From assembly GCF_025965415.1 (NCBI RefSeq), contig NZ_JAOPWY010000085.1, positions 1-64,000 of the forward strand: a stretch of DNA of 64,000 nt, written 5' to 3'. Origin of the DNA: Nocardioides sp. (GTDB lineage Bacteria; Actinomycetota; Actinomycetes; Propionibacteriales; Nocardioidaceae). The translations under genes and the position numbers were made by a program. Positions 1 through 10,762 of this stretch are shown piece after piece (the first letter of the stretch is position 1; every line of letters starts with the position of its first letter). Under the pieces are notes generated by a model. It was not told where the DNA came from and ran no database searches. It saw nothing but the letters and a program-made list of their open reading frames with translations.

Positions 1-171
1 GTAGTCCAGGACGTGGCCGTAGCGCGCGCCCAGCAGGTCCGGACGGCGCACGGAGAAGTCGACGCTCGCGAGGTCGATGGGCGGGTGGTCCGCGGCGAGC
101 CGGTCGACGTGCTCGACGAGCCGCCGCTCGGTCGCGGCCACCGTGGTCACGGGGAGGATCCTAGGGTTCAT
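1..171 (-). CDS. Partial unrecognised protein (5' end only)
   Basis: The reverse strand reads as an open frame from an ATG at 171 to the window edge, giving 57 residues that begin MNPRILPVTTVAATERRLVE and continue with a segment containing DHPPIDLASVDFSV and RYGHVLDY. Composition and third-position GC fit a real actinobacterial coding region, and the opposite strand has no convincing product here. I do not recognise the family, and the 3' part lies outside the window. An in-frame GTG at 150 is an alternative start. The ATG lies only a few bases from the start of the divergent exporter gene, so one of the two starts may be wrong or both promoters lie inside the neighbouring gene. Confidence 0.55.
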   Translation of the reverse strand, partial: MNPRILPVTTVAATERRLVEHVDRLAADHPPIDLASVDFSVRRPDLLGARYGHVLDY

Positions 172-174
172 CGT

Positions 175-1578
175 GTGAGTACTTCGGCACCGGCCAGCGT
201 TCGGCTTGGAACGACGACGGGCCGGGCCGTCGTCGCGGCCGCCGTGCTCGGCTCGGGGATGACCCTGCTGGACGGGACGGTCGTCAACGTCGCGCTGAAG
301 ACCATCGGCGAGGACCTCGACGCGAGCCTGGCCCAGCTCCAGTGGGTGACCAACGGCTACCTGCTGTCGCTGGCCAGCCTGATCCTGCTCGGCGGCTCGC
401 TGGGCGACCGTTTCGGGCGGCGTCGGGTCTTCGTGCTCGGCACCTGGTGGTTCGCGCTGGCCTCGCTGCTGTGCGGCCTCGCACCCAACCCGGAGGTGCT
501 GATCGCGGCGCGCGTGCTCCAGGGCGTCGGCGGCGCGCTGCTCACCCCGGGCAGCCTGGCCATGATCCAGGGCGCGTTCGTCAGCGAGGACCGGCCCAAG
601 GCGATCGGCGCCTGGTCCGGGCTCGGCGGGATCGCGGCCGCGATCGGCCCGTTCATCGGCGGGGTGCTGATCGACTACGCCAGCTGGCGCTGGATCTTTC
701 TGGTCAACCTGCCGCTGGCCGTGGTCACGGTCGTGATCGCGCACCGCTGGGTGCCGGAGACCCGCGATCCCCACGCCTCCAGGCACTTCGACGTCCCCGG
801 CGCCCTGCTCGTGGTCGCGGCGCTGGGCGGTACGACGTACGCGCTGATCGAGTGGGGCGGCCGGCTCGCGCCGTGGGCGGCCGTGGTCGCGCTGCTCACC
901 GGCGCCGCGTTCCTCCTCGTCGAGCACCGCACCCCCGAGCCGATGCTGCGCCTCGGGATCTTCCGCGACCGCACGTTCAGCGCCGCCAACGCGATGACCC
1001 TCCTGGTCTACGCGGCACTCGGCGCGATCATGTTCTTCCTGACCCTCCAGCTGCAGACCGTCGGCGGGTACGGCGCGCTGGCGGCCGGGCTGGCCACGGT
1101 GCCGGTCACGGTCTGCATGCTGTTCCTCGCGGCCAAGGGCGGCGAGCTGGCCGCGCGGATCGGCCCGCGTGTCCCGATGACGCTCGGGCCGGTGGTGATG
1201 GCCGCCGGCACCGTGCTGCTCCTACGTGTCGACGCGGACGTCGTCTACTGGACCGACGTACTGCCCGGGATCACGGTCTTCGGGCTCGGGCTCGCGCTGA
1301 TGGTGGCGCCGCTGACCGCGACCGTGCTCGCCGCGGCGCCCGACGAGGACACCGGCATCGCCAGCGGCATCAACAACGCCGTCGCCCGCGCCGGCTCCCT
1401 GCTCGCGGTCGCCGCCCTGCCCATGGCCGTCGGCCTCGCGGGCGACGACTACCGCGACCCGGCCCGCTTCGACACGGCGTACGGCTCCGCGATGCTCGCC
1501 TGCGCGCTCCTGCTCGTGGTCGGGGGACTGGTCTCGTGGATCGCGATTCCCGGCCGGATCCGCACAACTCCTGCCTAA
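175..1578 (+). CDS. MFS transporter, DHA2 (EmrB/QacA) drug-exporter type
   Basis: Probable proton-driven exporter of drugs or metabolites in the cytoplasmic membrane; the substrate cannot be read from sequence. From a GTG at 175 the product has 467 residues and about 14 hydrophobic segments, the DHA2 architecture. LDGTVVNVAL after the first membrane segment matches the DHA2 signature, and GDRFGRRR is the conserved loop after TM2. The first helix begins about 15 residues after this GTG, which favours it over the longer upstream frame; GGGGAGGA at 151-158 is rather far for a ribosome site. Codon use matches the neighbours. A second DHA2 exporter lies at 12540-14114. The lipoprotein peptidase gene follows after 10 bases, so co-transcription is likely. 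Confidence 0.88.
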   Translation: MSTSAPASVRLGTTTGRAVVAAAVLGSGMTLLDGTVVNVALKTIGEDLDASLAQLQWVTNGYLLSLASLILLGGSLGDRFGRRRVFVLGTWWFALASLLCGLAPNPEVLIAARVLQGVGGALLTPGSLAMIQGAFVSEDRPKAIGAWSGLGGIAAAIGPFIGGVLIDYASWRWIFLVNLPLAVVTVVIAHRWVPETRDPHASRHFDVPGALLVVAALGGTTYALIEWGGRLAPWAAVVALLTGAAFLLVEHRTPEPMLRLGIFRDRTFSAANAMTLLVYAALGAIMFFLTLQLQTVGGYGALAAGLATVPVTVCMLFLAAKGGELAARIGPRVPMTLGPVVMAAGTVLLLRVDADVVYWTDVLPGITVFGLGLALMVAPLTATVLAAAPDEDTGIASGINNAVARAGSLLAVAALPMAVGLAGDDYRDPARFDTAYGSAMLACALLLVVGGLVSWIAIPGRIRTTPA

Positions 1579-1588
1579 GGTCTCTCAC

Positions 1589-2803
1589 ATGCGCGTACGA
1601 CGGGGAGCGGGGGTGGCGGTCGCGGCTGCGCTGACCCTGCTGCTCGGCGCGTGCAGCGACTCGGGCACCCCCGTCGAGCCGGACCCCACGCCCGCCTCCG
1701 AGCCCTCGAGCGCCGACCCCTCGAGCACGCCGGCCGTGCCGGTCGCCGACCCCGCGCACGCCGTGGACCCGCCGGGCAAGCGCGACGGACGGCTGTGGAG
1801 CGCCGACATCCTCGTGCAGTGGGACAAGCCCCTCGACGACGCGCTGGTGAAGCGGATCGAGAAGCTCGAGGGCGTCGCGCACACCGAGCGCATCGGCCTG
1901 GGCCAGGTCAGCCTGGAGAACCGCGTGCTGACGGTCGCGTCGGTCGACCCCGGCGACTACCGGCACTTCACGCAGGCCGACGTGGCCGACTTCCAGGAGG
2001 CCTGGGACCGGGTGGCCGGCGGCGAGATGGCGATCGACCAGGAGGTGGCCAAGCGGCTCGCCGACCAGGACGGGATGATCCGGCTCGGGAGCGACGAGCA
2101 GGCACCGACCCTGCACGTGGGGGCCTACACCCCCCAGATCCCCACCATCGACATGGTCGTCAACACCGCATGGGCCGGCGACATCGAGATGGCCACCGAC
2201 AACGGCCTGCTGATCTCCACCGACGACATCACCCCCGCCACGATCCGCAAGCCGCTGGAGAAGCTGGTCGGCAAGGACGCGTCGGTCCAGATGCTCGACG
2301 TGGCCTCGCGGATCGGGCTCGACCCCGACGCCAAGCTCACCGCGATCCCCACCGGTGACACGCTGGGCAGCGTCGTCGGCACCTACCGCTACCGCGTCAT
2401 CGGCGGTGGACGGATCGCCCCGGAGTCCTCGTGGGTCGCGGCCAACATCCGCACCGAGGTGGTGCCGATCCTCGGCAGCGTCACCTGCCACAAGGACCTC
2501 TTCCCGCAGCTGCGCGCCGCCCTGCTCGAGGTGCAGCAGCGCGGCCTGTCCGACGCGATCCACCCGGGGGAGTACGCCGGGTGCTACTACCCGCGCTTCA
2601 TCGCCAACACGACCACGCTGTCCAACCACTCCTTCGGCCTCGCGCTCGACCTCAACGTCCCCGGCAACGGCCGCGGCACGGTCGGCCAGATGGACCGCGA
2701 CGTGGTGGCGATCTTCAAGACCTGGGGCTTCGCCTGGGGCGGGGACTGGCGCTACACCGACCCGATGCACTTCGAGCTCAGCGAGGTCAAGGCCGTCGGC
2801 TAG
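1589..2803 (+). CDS. M15-family D-Ala-D-Ala carboxypeptidase-like lipoprotein
   Basis: Predicted zinc peptidase acting on peptidoglycan stem peptides outside the membrane. The 404-residue product starts with a lipoprotein signal peptide (arginines, hydrophobic stretch, lipobox LLGAC), then a Pro/Ser-rich linker, a roughly 250-residue region I do not recognise, and a C-terminal VanY/M15 domain. The zinc ligands are visible: His347 and Asp354 in NHSFGLALDLN and His394 in DPMHFEL, as is usual for M15 enzymes. The domain is complete. The long middle region is unusual compared with small VanY proteins and may position the enzyme in the wall. It sits 10 bases after the exporter and 11 before the oxidoreductase, suggesting one transcript. 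Confidence 0.85.
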   Translation: MRVRRGAGVAVAAALTLLLGACSDSGTPVEPDPTPASEPSSADPSSTPAVPVADPAHAVDPPGKRDGRLWSADILVQWDKPLDDALVKRIEKLEGVAHTERIGLGQVSLENRVLTVASVDPGDYRHFTQADVADFQEAWDRVAGGEMAIDQEVAKRLADQDGMIRLGSDEQAPTLHVGAYTPQIPTIDMVVNTAWAGDIEMATDNGLLISTDDITPATIRKPLEKLVGKDASVQMLDVASRIGLDPDAKLTAIPTGDTLGSVVGTYRYRVIGGGRIAPESSWVAANIRTEVVPILGSVTCHKDLFPQLRAALLEVQQRGLSDAIHPGEYAGCYYPRFIANTTTLSNHSFGLALDLNVPGNGRGTVGQMDRDVVAIFKTWGFAWGGDWRYTDPMHFELSEVKAVG

Positions 2804-2814
2804 CCTCCGGTCCC

Positions 2815-3792
2815 ATGAAGGCAGTCCAGGTCGTCGCGCTCACGGGTCCCACCGACATCGAGGTGCGCGAGGTGGACCCACCCACCCCGGCCGCCCACGA
2901 CGTTCTGGTCGAGGTGCACAGCGTGGGCGTCGCCTTCCCCGACCTCCTGCTGAGCCGCGGGGAGTACCAGTTCAAGCCCGAGCCGCCCTTCACGCTCGGC
3001 GTCGACTTCGCCGGCGTGGTCCTCGACCCCGGTGCCGGTGACTCGAGCGGCTTCACCGTCGGCCAGCGGGTCGCGGGCGTCAACCTCCACGGCGGCGCCG
3101 CCGAGGTCGTCGCCAACCCGGCGATCTTCACCTTCGCGCTGCCCGACGAGATGTCGTACGACGAGGGCGCCGCGCTGCCGATGAACTACCTCACCGCCCT
3201 CTTCGCGCTCGAGGAGCGCGGCGGCCTGCGCGACCGCGAGACGGTCCTCGTGCACGGCGCCGCCGGTGGCGTCGGCACGGCGACCCTGCAGGTGGCCAAG
3301 GGCCTCGGGGCGCGCACCATCGCCGTCGTCAGCACCGAGGAGAAGGCCGCGTTCGCACGGGCCGCCGGTGCCGACGAGGTCGTCATCGGCCCGGACTTCA
3401 AGGGTGCGGTCAAGGAGCTCACCCAGGGCCGCGGGGTCGACGTGGTGCTCGACGTGGTGGGGGGCGACGCCTTCACCGACTCGCTGCGCTGCCTGGCCGA
3501 GCAGGGCCGGATCCTCGTGGTCGGCTTCGCCGCCGGCCAGGGCATCCCCGAGGTCAAGGTCAACCGGCTGCTGCTGGGCAACACCGACGTCCGCGGCGTC
3601 GGCTGGGGCGCCTATGCGATGACCCGCCCGGGCTACATGCAGAAGCAGTGGCACCGCCTCGCCCCGATGATCGAGTCGGGCGTCATCAGGCCGCCGATCG
3701 GCGCGACCTACGACATGGCCGACTTCGGGCGGGCGCTCGTCGACATGGACGAGCGCCGCACCCTCGGCAAGTCGGTCGTGCGGGTGCGCTGA
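2815..3792 (+). CDS. NADPH:quinone oxidoreductase-type (zinc-less MDR) dehydrogenase
   Basis: A 325-residue medium-chain dehydrogenase/reductase of the quinone oxidoreductase group: cytoplasmic, NADPH-dependent, reducing quinones or other alpha,beta-unsaturated carbonyls. The N-terminal GroES-like domain carries GVDFAGVV, and the Rossmann domain has VLVHGAAGGVGTATLQ, the AxxGxxG nucleotide loop. The cysteine/histidine structural-zinc cluster of alcohol dehydrogenases is absent, as expected for this subgroup. Length is typical. The ATG at 2815 lies 11 bases after the peptidase stop. The physiological substrate cannot be inferred from neighbours. Confidence 0.88.
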   Translation: MKAVQVVALTGPTDIEVREVDPPTPAAHDVLVEVHSVGVAFPDLLLSRGEYQFKPEPPFTLGVDFAGVVLDPGAGDSSGFTVGQRVAGVNLHGGAAEVVANPAIFTFALPDEMSYDEGAALPMNYLTALFALEERGGLRDRETVLVHGAAGGVGTATLQVAKGLGARTIAVVSTEEKAAFARAAGADEVVIGPDFKGAVKELTQGRGVDVVLDVVGGDAFTDSLRCLAEQGRILVVGFAAGQGIPEVKVNRLLLGNTDVRGVGWGAYAMTRPGYMQKQWHRLAPMIESGVIRPPIGATYDMADFGRALVDMDERRTLGKSVVRVR

Positions 3793-3880
3793 CCGCCGGC
3801 GGCGCATTTCCAGTCGTGCCAGCACGTGGTCTGGACCAGTGCGCGGTGGTCTGTCTGGCCTGCCGGGTTAGGGTCGGCGG

Positions 3881-5824
3881 GTGACGATCCTCGACGCCGC
3901 CCGCGACGGCATGAACCCCGACATCCGACCGCAGGACGACCTGTTCGGCCACGTCAACGGCCGTTGGCTGGAGGAGACCGAGATCCCCTCCGACAAGTCG
4001 AGCTGGGGCGCGTTCATCGCGCTGGCCGACGCCGCCGAGCAGCAGGTGCGCGACATCATCACCGACCTCGCCGACCGTCCCGCCGACGAGCTCGACGAGG
4101 ACGAGCGCAAGGTGGGCGACCTCTACGCCTCCTTCATGGACACCGACACGATCGAGTCCCTGGGCCTGCGACCGGTGCAGGGCCTGCTCGACCAGGCGCA
4201 CGGGATCAGCGATCTCACCGAGCTCGCGGCGTTCCTCGGCATGTTCGAGCGCATCGGCGGCCCCGGGCTGTTCGGCTCCTACATCACGCCCGACCGCGGC
4301 GACGCCTCGAAGAACATCGTCTACCTCGCCCAGGGCGGGCTCGGCCTGCCCGACGAGTCCTACTACCGCGACGAGAAGTTCGCCGAGATCCGCGAGAAGT
4401 ACGTCGCCTACCTCACGAAGCTGCTGACCCTGAGCGGGCACGACGACCCGACGGGCGCGGCCGCGACCGTGCTGGCGTACGAGACCCGGCTGGCCGAGGG
4501 CCACTGGGAGGCCGCCGAGACGCGCGACGTGCAGAAGACCACCAACCACAAGAGGCTCGAGGAGCTGCAGGAGCTCTGCCCGGCCTTCGACTGGATCACC
4601 TACGTCACCGCCCTCGGCGGCACCGAGGAGACCCTGCGCACCACGATCGTGATGCAGCCCGACTTCTTCTCCCACCTCTCGGCGGTGCTCGAGGAGACGC
4701 CGATCGAGGCGTGGCGCGACATCCTGCACGTGCGGATCATCCGCAGCTCCGCGCCCTACCTGCCCGACGAGTTCGTCCAGGCCAACTTCGACTTCTACGG
4801 CCGCACCCTCAACGGGACCCCGGAGCTGCGGGCCCGCTGGAAGCGCGGCGTCGACTTCGTCGAGGGCGCGATCGGCGAGGCCGTCGGCAAGGTCTACGTC
4901 TCGCGCCACTTCCCGCCCACGTCGAAGCAGATGATGGACGAGCTGGTCGCCAACCTCGTCACGGCCTACCGCCGCTCGATCGAGACGCTCGACTGGATGG
5001 GGGAGGACACCAAGCAGAAGGCGTACGACAAGCTCGACCGCTTCTACCCCAAGATCGGCTACCCGACGGAGTTCCGCGACTACTCCGCGCTCACCATCTC
5101 CGCCGATGACCTGATGGCCAACGTCAACGCGGCGTCGGCCTTCGAGACCGACCGGCAGCTCGAGAAGGTCGGCCAGCCCGTCGACCGCGACGAGTGGCTG
5201 ATGCTCCCGCAGACCGTCAACGCCTACTACCACCCGGGCACCAACGAGATCTGCTTCCCGGCCGCCATCCTCCAGCCGCCCTTCTTCAGCCCCGACGCCG
5301 AGGAGGCGGAGAACTACGGCGGCATCGGCGCGGTCATCGGCCACGAGCTGGGCCACGGCTTCGACGACCAGGGCGCGCAGTACGACGGCGACGGCAACCT
5401 GCACGACTGGTGGACCGCGGCCGACAAGGCCGCCTTCGAGGCCAAGTCGCAGGCCCTGATCGCGCAGTACGACGAGTTCGAGCCGCGCACCCTGCCCGGT
5501 GAGCACGTCAACGGCAGCCTGACCGTCGGCGAGAACATCGGCGACCTCGGCGGCCTGACGATCGCGCACAAGGCGTACGTCATCAGCCGCGACGACCAGG
5601 CGACGCTCGAGGAGCGGCGGACCCTGTTCCTCAACTGGGCGCACGTCTGGCGCACCAAGCGCCGCAAGGAGCAGGAGCTCCAGTACCTCACCATCGACCC
5701 GCATAGCCCGGCCGAGTTCCGCGCCAACATCGTGCGCAACCTCGACGAGTTCCACGAGGTCTTCGAGACCCAGCCGGGCGACGGCCTGTGGCTCGAGCCG
5801 GAGGGTCGCGTCCGGATCTGGTGA
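3881..5824 (+). CDS. M13-family zinc metallopeptidase (neprilysin/PepO-like)
   Basis: A 647-residue endopeptidase of the M13 family, which cleaves oligopeptides. Both halves are visible: the long N-terminal helical domain (beginning MNPDIRPQDDLFGHVNGRWL, as in many bacterial members) and the catalytic C-terminal domain with HELGH at residues 488-492 and Glu551 in ENIGDLGG, the third zinc ligand plus its supporting Asp555. The C terminus GRVRIW resembles the family ending. No signal peptide or membrane anchor is seen, so it is predicted to be cytoplasmic, like actinobacterial PepO-type enzymes. Start is GTG 3881 with a weak ribosome site; the conserved N-terminal motif begins only ten residues in, which supports it. 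Confidence 0.93.
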   Translation: MTILDAARDGMNPDIRPQDDLFGHVNGRWLEETEIPSDKSSWGAFIALADAAEQQVRDIITDLADRPADELDEDERKVGDLYASFMDTDTIESLGLRPVQGLLDQAHGISDLTELAAFLGMFERIGGPGLFGSYITPDRGDASKNIVYLAQGGLGLPDESYYRDEKFAEIREKYVAYLTKLLTLSGHDDPTGAAATVLAYETRLAEGHWEAAETRDVQKTTNHKRLEELQELCPAFDWITYVTALGGTEETLRTTIVMQPDFFSHLSAVLEETPIEAWRDILHVRIIRSSAPYLPDEFVQANFDFYGRTLNGTPELRARWKRGVDFVEGAIGEAVGKVYVSRHFPPTSKQMMDELVANLVTAYRRSIETLDWMGEDTKQKAYDKLDRFYPKIGYPTEFRDYSALTISADDLMANVNAASAFETDRQLEKVGQPVDRDEWLMLPQTVNAYYHPGTNEICFPAAILQPPFFSPDAEEAENYGGIGAVIGHELGHGFDDQGAQYDGDGNLHDWWTAADKAAFEAKSQALIAQYDEFEPRTLPGEHVNGSLTVGENIGDLGGLTIAHKAYVISRDDQATLEERRTLFLNWAHVWRTKRRKEQELQYLTIDPHSPAEFRANIVRNLDEFHEVFETQPGDGLWLEPEGRVRIW

Positions 5825-5932
5825 TCAGGGACGCGGAGCGGACCTGATCGATGGTGGTCGAGCAGCGACCACGGCTGAGGGACCGCCTGCGTCAGTGGAG
5901 CGCGGGGACGGACCCGGCGCCCCCGCGCTCCA
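5823..5932. terminator. Cluster of three hairpins between convergent genes
   Basis: Three inverted repeats follow each other between the M13 peptidase and the oppositely oriented collagen-like gene: GATCAGG/CCTGATC (5823-5849), GTGGTCG/CGACCAC with a 5-base loop (5854-5872), and the 12-bp stem TGGAGCGCGGGG/CCCCGCGCTCCA (5896-5932). None has a T-tract. I infer a bidirectional terminator region, the last hairpin being the strongest. Confidence 0.55.
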
Positions 5933-5944
5933 GTGTCGGAGGGG

Positions 5945-6478
5945 TCAGCGCGCGACGGTGGCGCAGACCACGTCGAGGTCGAGGCTGTTGGCCCCGATGG
6001 GCAGCGCGCTGAGCGCCGTCGCCTTGAAGGCGGTGTCACTCAGGCGCGTGACCTGGGTGAGCACACCGAGGAGGGGGTTGCTGGCCCCCCCGGTGGCCGC
6101 GATGGCCTGCTTGCCCGCGGGGCACGCGGCACTCGTGACCCCGCTCAGCAGACCGGTGAGGGGGATGGAGGACCTGACCACCTCGAAGCCGCTCAGCCCG
6201 GCAGGTCCTGCAGGTCCTGCAGGTCCTGCAGGGCCGGTCGCTCCCGTGGCACCCCGATCGCCCGCGGATCCGGCCGGGCCGCGGAGCGTGCTCTTCGCAC
6301 CGGCGGAGAAGTCCCTGGCCTTGAGGGAACGGTTCTTCACGTCCGCGGTGGTGACGGTCCCGTCCTTGATCTGCTTGCCGGTGATGAGGATCGACGCGGT
6401 GGCTCCGGCGCCCGCCGAGAGGATCAGTGCCAGGACGGCGACGAGGACGGCGACGGCCGTCCGGGGGGTTCCCTTCAC
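5945..6478 (-). CDS. Exported collagen-like (Gly-Pro-Ala repeat) protein
   Basis: A 177-residue protein with an N-terminal hydrophobic segment (signal peptide or anchor), then a short motif common in actinobacterial surface proteins (ITGKQIKDGTVTTADVKN), then about nine Gly-X-Y triplets including four consecutive GPA units (residues about 67-94), and a roughly 80-residue C-terminal domain with two cysteines that I do not recognise. The GXY block is short and could form a small triple-helical trimerisation stalk. GTG at 6478 is chosen because GAGGAG lies five bases upstream; a longer frame from 6580 would put about 34 poorly signal-like residues in front. The GPA codons come from a perfect 9-bp tandem repeat, so length variation between strains is expected. 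Confidence 0.8.
   Translation of the reverse strand: MKGTPRTAVAVLVAVLALILSAGAGATASILITGKQIKDGTVTTADVKNRSLKARDFSAGAKSTLRGPAGSAGDRGATGATGPAGPAGPAGPAGLSGFEVVRSSIPLTGLLSGVTSAACPAGKQAIAATGGASNPLLGVLTQVTRLSDTAFKATALSALPIGANSLDLDVVCATVAR
6202..6228. repeat. Three tandem 9-bp copies CAGGTCCTG
   Basis: Three perfect head-to-tail copies of CAGGTCCTG, followed by a partial fourth, encode the Gly-Pro-Ala triplets of the collagen-like protein on the minus strand. Copy number changes by slippage would add or remove whole GPA triplets without frameshift. Confidence 0.9.
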
Positions 6479-6624
6479 GATGACTCCTCGTGGATGTTCT
6501 GTGGATTTCTGGGTTACCAGAGAGTAGGTGGTCCCGACACTCGCGCGCGGAGAAATGACGCAACCGCCGGCTCCCACCACGCAGACGTTTCCGGGATCAC
6601 GATCCGCGGCTGTTGAATGGTCCC

Positions 6625-7431
6625 GTGACGCTGCCCGGCCATGACCAGTCCACCCACCGGCTCCGTATGGAGTGGGGGCCGACGGGTGCCGCCGAGGTGC
6701 CGGCGGACTACGCGGTCGTGGTCGACGTGCTCTCCTTCACCACGACCCTGAGCGTTGCCCTCGAGCGCGGCATCGAGGTCTTCCCCTTCCGCTGGAAGGA
6801 CTCCCGCGCCGCCGAGCACGCCCTGCGCCACGGCGCGACGCTGGCGATCGGGCGCTTCGAGGCGCTCTCGCGCGGGGATGCGCGGCACGTCTCGCTCTCG
6901 CCGGCGAGCCTGTCGGAGGTGGAGGGGATCGAGCGCCTGGTGCTGCCCTCGCCCAACGGCTCGACCATCGCCTTCGCGCTCGCCGACTCCGGGGCCGAGG
7001 TGGTCGGGGCGTGCCTGCGCAACGCCGGCGCGGTGGCCCGGTGGTTGGCGCCCCGGGTGGCCGACGGCGCCAGCGTGGTTGTCGTACCCGCGGGGGAGCG
7101 GTGGTACGACGACACGCTCCGCCCGGCCGTGGAGGACCTGTGGGGTGCGGGTGCGGTCCTGGCGGCGCTGGTCGGTGAGCTGGAGTCCCCGGCCGCCGCG
7201 AGCCCCGAGGCCCGGATGGCCGTGGCCGCCTGGCGGGCGACCGCCATGCCCGCCGACCTGCTCAACGCGGCGAGCGGGATCGAGCTGGCCGAGGCCGGCT
7301 TCATCGCCGACGTGGAGATCGCCGCCCAGCACGACGTCAGCGAGGTCGTGCCGGTCCTCGTGGGCGAGTCCTTCCGCGACGCCGCGGCCCTGCCGCCGCC
7401 CGGTCCCCGGCTGCGCCGCGTGCGGTCCTGA
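6625..7431 (+). CDS. 2-phosphosulfolactate phosphatase family (ComB-like)
   Basis: Member of the ComB family, Mg-dependent phosphatases that in methanogens hydrolyse 2-phosphosulfolactate in coenzyme M synthesis; the role in actinobacteria, which lack that pathway, is unclear. Visible family motifs are VVVDVLSFTTTLSVALERG near the N terminus (ComB: DVLRATT-type) and LPSPNGSTIA in the middle (the conserved SPNG). About 268 residues, a normal length. The start is uncertain: GTG 6625 is preferred, with TTG 6613 and ATG 6667 possible, since no clear ribosome site is present. Neighbours give no pathway hint. Confidence 0.82.
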   Translation: MTLPGHDQSTHRLRMEWGPTGAAEVPADYAVVVDVLSFTTTLSVALERGIEVFPFRWKDSRAAEHALRHGATLAIGRFEALSRGDARHVSLSPASLSEVEGIERLVLPSPNGSTIAFALADSGAEVVGACLRNAGAVARWLAPRVADGASVVVVPAGERWYDDTLRPAVEDLWGAGAVLAALVGELESPAAASPEARMAVAAWRATAMPADLLNAASGIELAEAGFIADVEIAAQHDVSEVVPVLVGESFRDAAALPPPGPRLRRVRS

Positions 7432-7541
7432 CGGGCGATCGGTCCGGCAGCCCTGACCGTTCGGTCTGGTGGCGACGGCGGTGACTCCCTAGTGTGATGG
7501 CGGCCACACTCGGGTGGCCGTCGATCTCGGAGGACCCACGC

Positions 7542-8561
7542 ATGACTCGCACGCCTTCATCCCGCCTCGTCGCGGTGCTCGGCTCGGCCCTCGTCGGCCT
7601 GCTCAGCCCCCTGCTGCTCCAGCCCGCCCAGGCTGCGGCGCCGGCCTATGTCGCCCTCGGCGACTCCTACGCCTCCGGCACCGGCACCCGCTCCTACATC
7701 AGCGACGGCACCAGCTGCCAGCGCTCCGCGCAGGCCTACCCGAGCCTGATCGCGGCGGCCCGCGGCTACGCCCTCAACTTCCGCGCGTGCTCCGGCGCCA
7801 CGATCCCCGACGTCACCAACACCCAGCTCTCCGCGCTCACCTCGGCCACCACCTACGTCACGATCTCCGTCGGCGGCAACGACGCCGGCTTCGCCAGCGT
7901 GCTGACCGAGTGCGCCCTGCCCGGCTGGGCGAGCAACTGCAACGGCAGGATCGACACCGCCCAGGCGTTCGTCAACAGCACGCTCCCTGCCCAGCTCACG
8001 ACCCTCTATTCCTCCATCCGCGCGCGGTCGCCGTACGCCAAGGTCGTGGTGGTCGGCTACCCGCGGATCTTCATGGGCGAGGACTGCAACGCCCTCACCT
8101 GGTTCTCCCCGGCCGAGGAGGCGCGCCTGAACCAGATGGCCGACCTGATCAACACCAGGACCGCCGCGGCCGCCTCGGCGGCGGGGTTCTCCTTCGCCAA
8201 CCCGACGAACGCGTTCATCGGCCACGCGGTGTGCGACAACCCGGAGTGGATCAACGGGCTCTCCAACCCCATCAGCGAGAGCTACCACCCCAAGGCCGCC
8301 GGCCACGCGGGTGGCTACACGCCGACCGTGAGCCCACTGCTCACCGGCGCCGCCGTCGCGGTGACCGCGCAGGTCGCGGCCGACGCGTCCGCCAGCGGTG
8401 CCGAGCAGGCCGCCCTCCAGAGCCAGTACGCCGACGCCGACCGCTCCATCGAGCCGGAGGTCGTGCTCGCCCCCGACCTGACGACGACCGAGGTCCGCCG
8501 GGCCGCGCGCAAGGCCGGCATCGACCTCGACCGCTTCATCGCCGACAGCCAGCGCCGCTGA
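7542..8561 (+). CDS. Secreted SGNH/GDSL hydrolase (esterase/lipase)
   Basis: A 339-residue secreted ester hydrolase. The signal peptide ends around LLLQPAQA (residue 31), and block I VALGDSYASG follows immediately with nucleophile Ser42. Block III is visible as SVGGNDAGF, and the catalytic Asp/His block lies in SESYHPKAAGH. The catalytic core resembles the Streptomyces secreted esterase/lipase group. A C-terminal extension of about 80 residues after the catalytic His is helical and Ala-rich, of unknown use. ATG 7542 is supported by CGGAGGA a few bases upstream and by the signal peptide. Confidence 0.92.
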   Translation: MTRTPSSRLVAVLGSALVGLLSPLLLQPAQAAAPAYVALGDSYASGTGTRSYISDGTSCQRSAQAYPSLIAAARGYALNFRACSGATIPDVTNTQLSALTSATTYVTISVGGNDAGFASVLTECALPGWASNCNGRIDTAQAFVNSTLPAQLTTLYSSIRARSPYAKVVVVGYPRIFMGEDCNALTWFSPAEEARLNQMADLINTRTAAAASAAGFSFANPTNAFIGHAVCDNPEWINGLSNPISESYHPKAAGHAGGYTPTVSPLLTGAAVAVTAQVAADASASGAEQAALQSQYADADRSIEPEVVLAPDLTTTEVRRAARKAGIDLDRFIADSQRR

Positions 8562-8614
8562 CCTCCGGGCCCCGTGCCACGCACGGCGTCGGTCCCTGTT
8601 GGTAGACAGTGCGC

Positions 8615-10759
<2,145 letters not shown>

Positions 10760-10762
10760 GCG

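Noticed and set aside
3790-3880. Palindromic CCAG/CTGG-rich spacer before the M13 peptidase gene as an operator
   Set aside because: Short imperfect arms (GTGC/GCAC) and two TGGTCTG copies are visible, but nothing distinguishes them from chance in GC-rich DNA.
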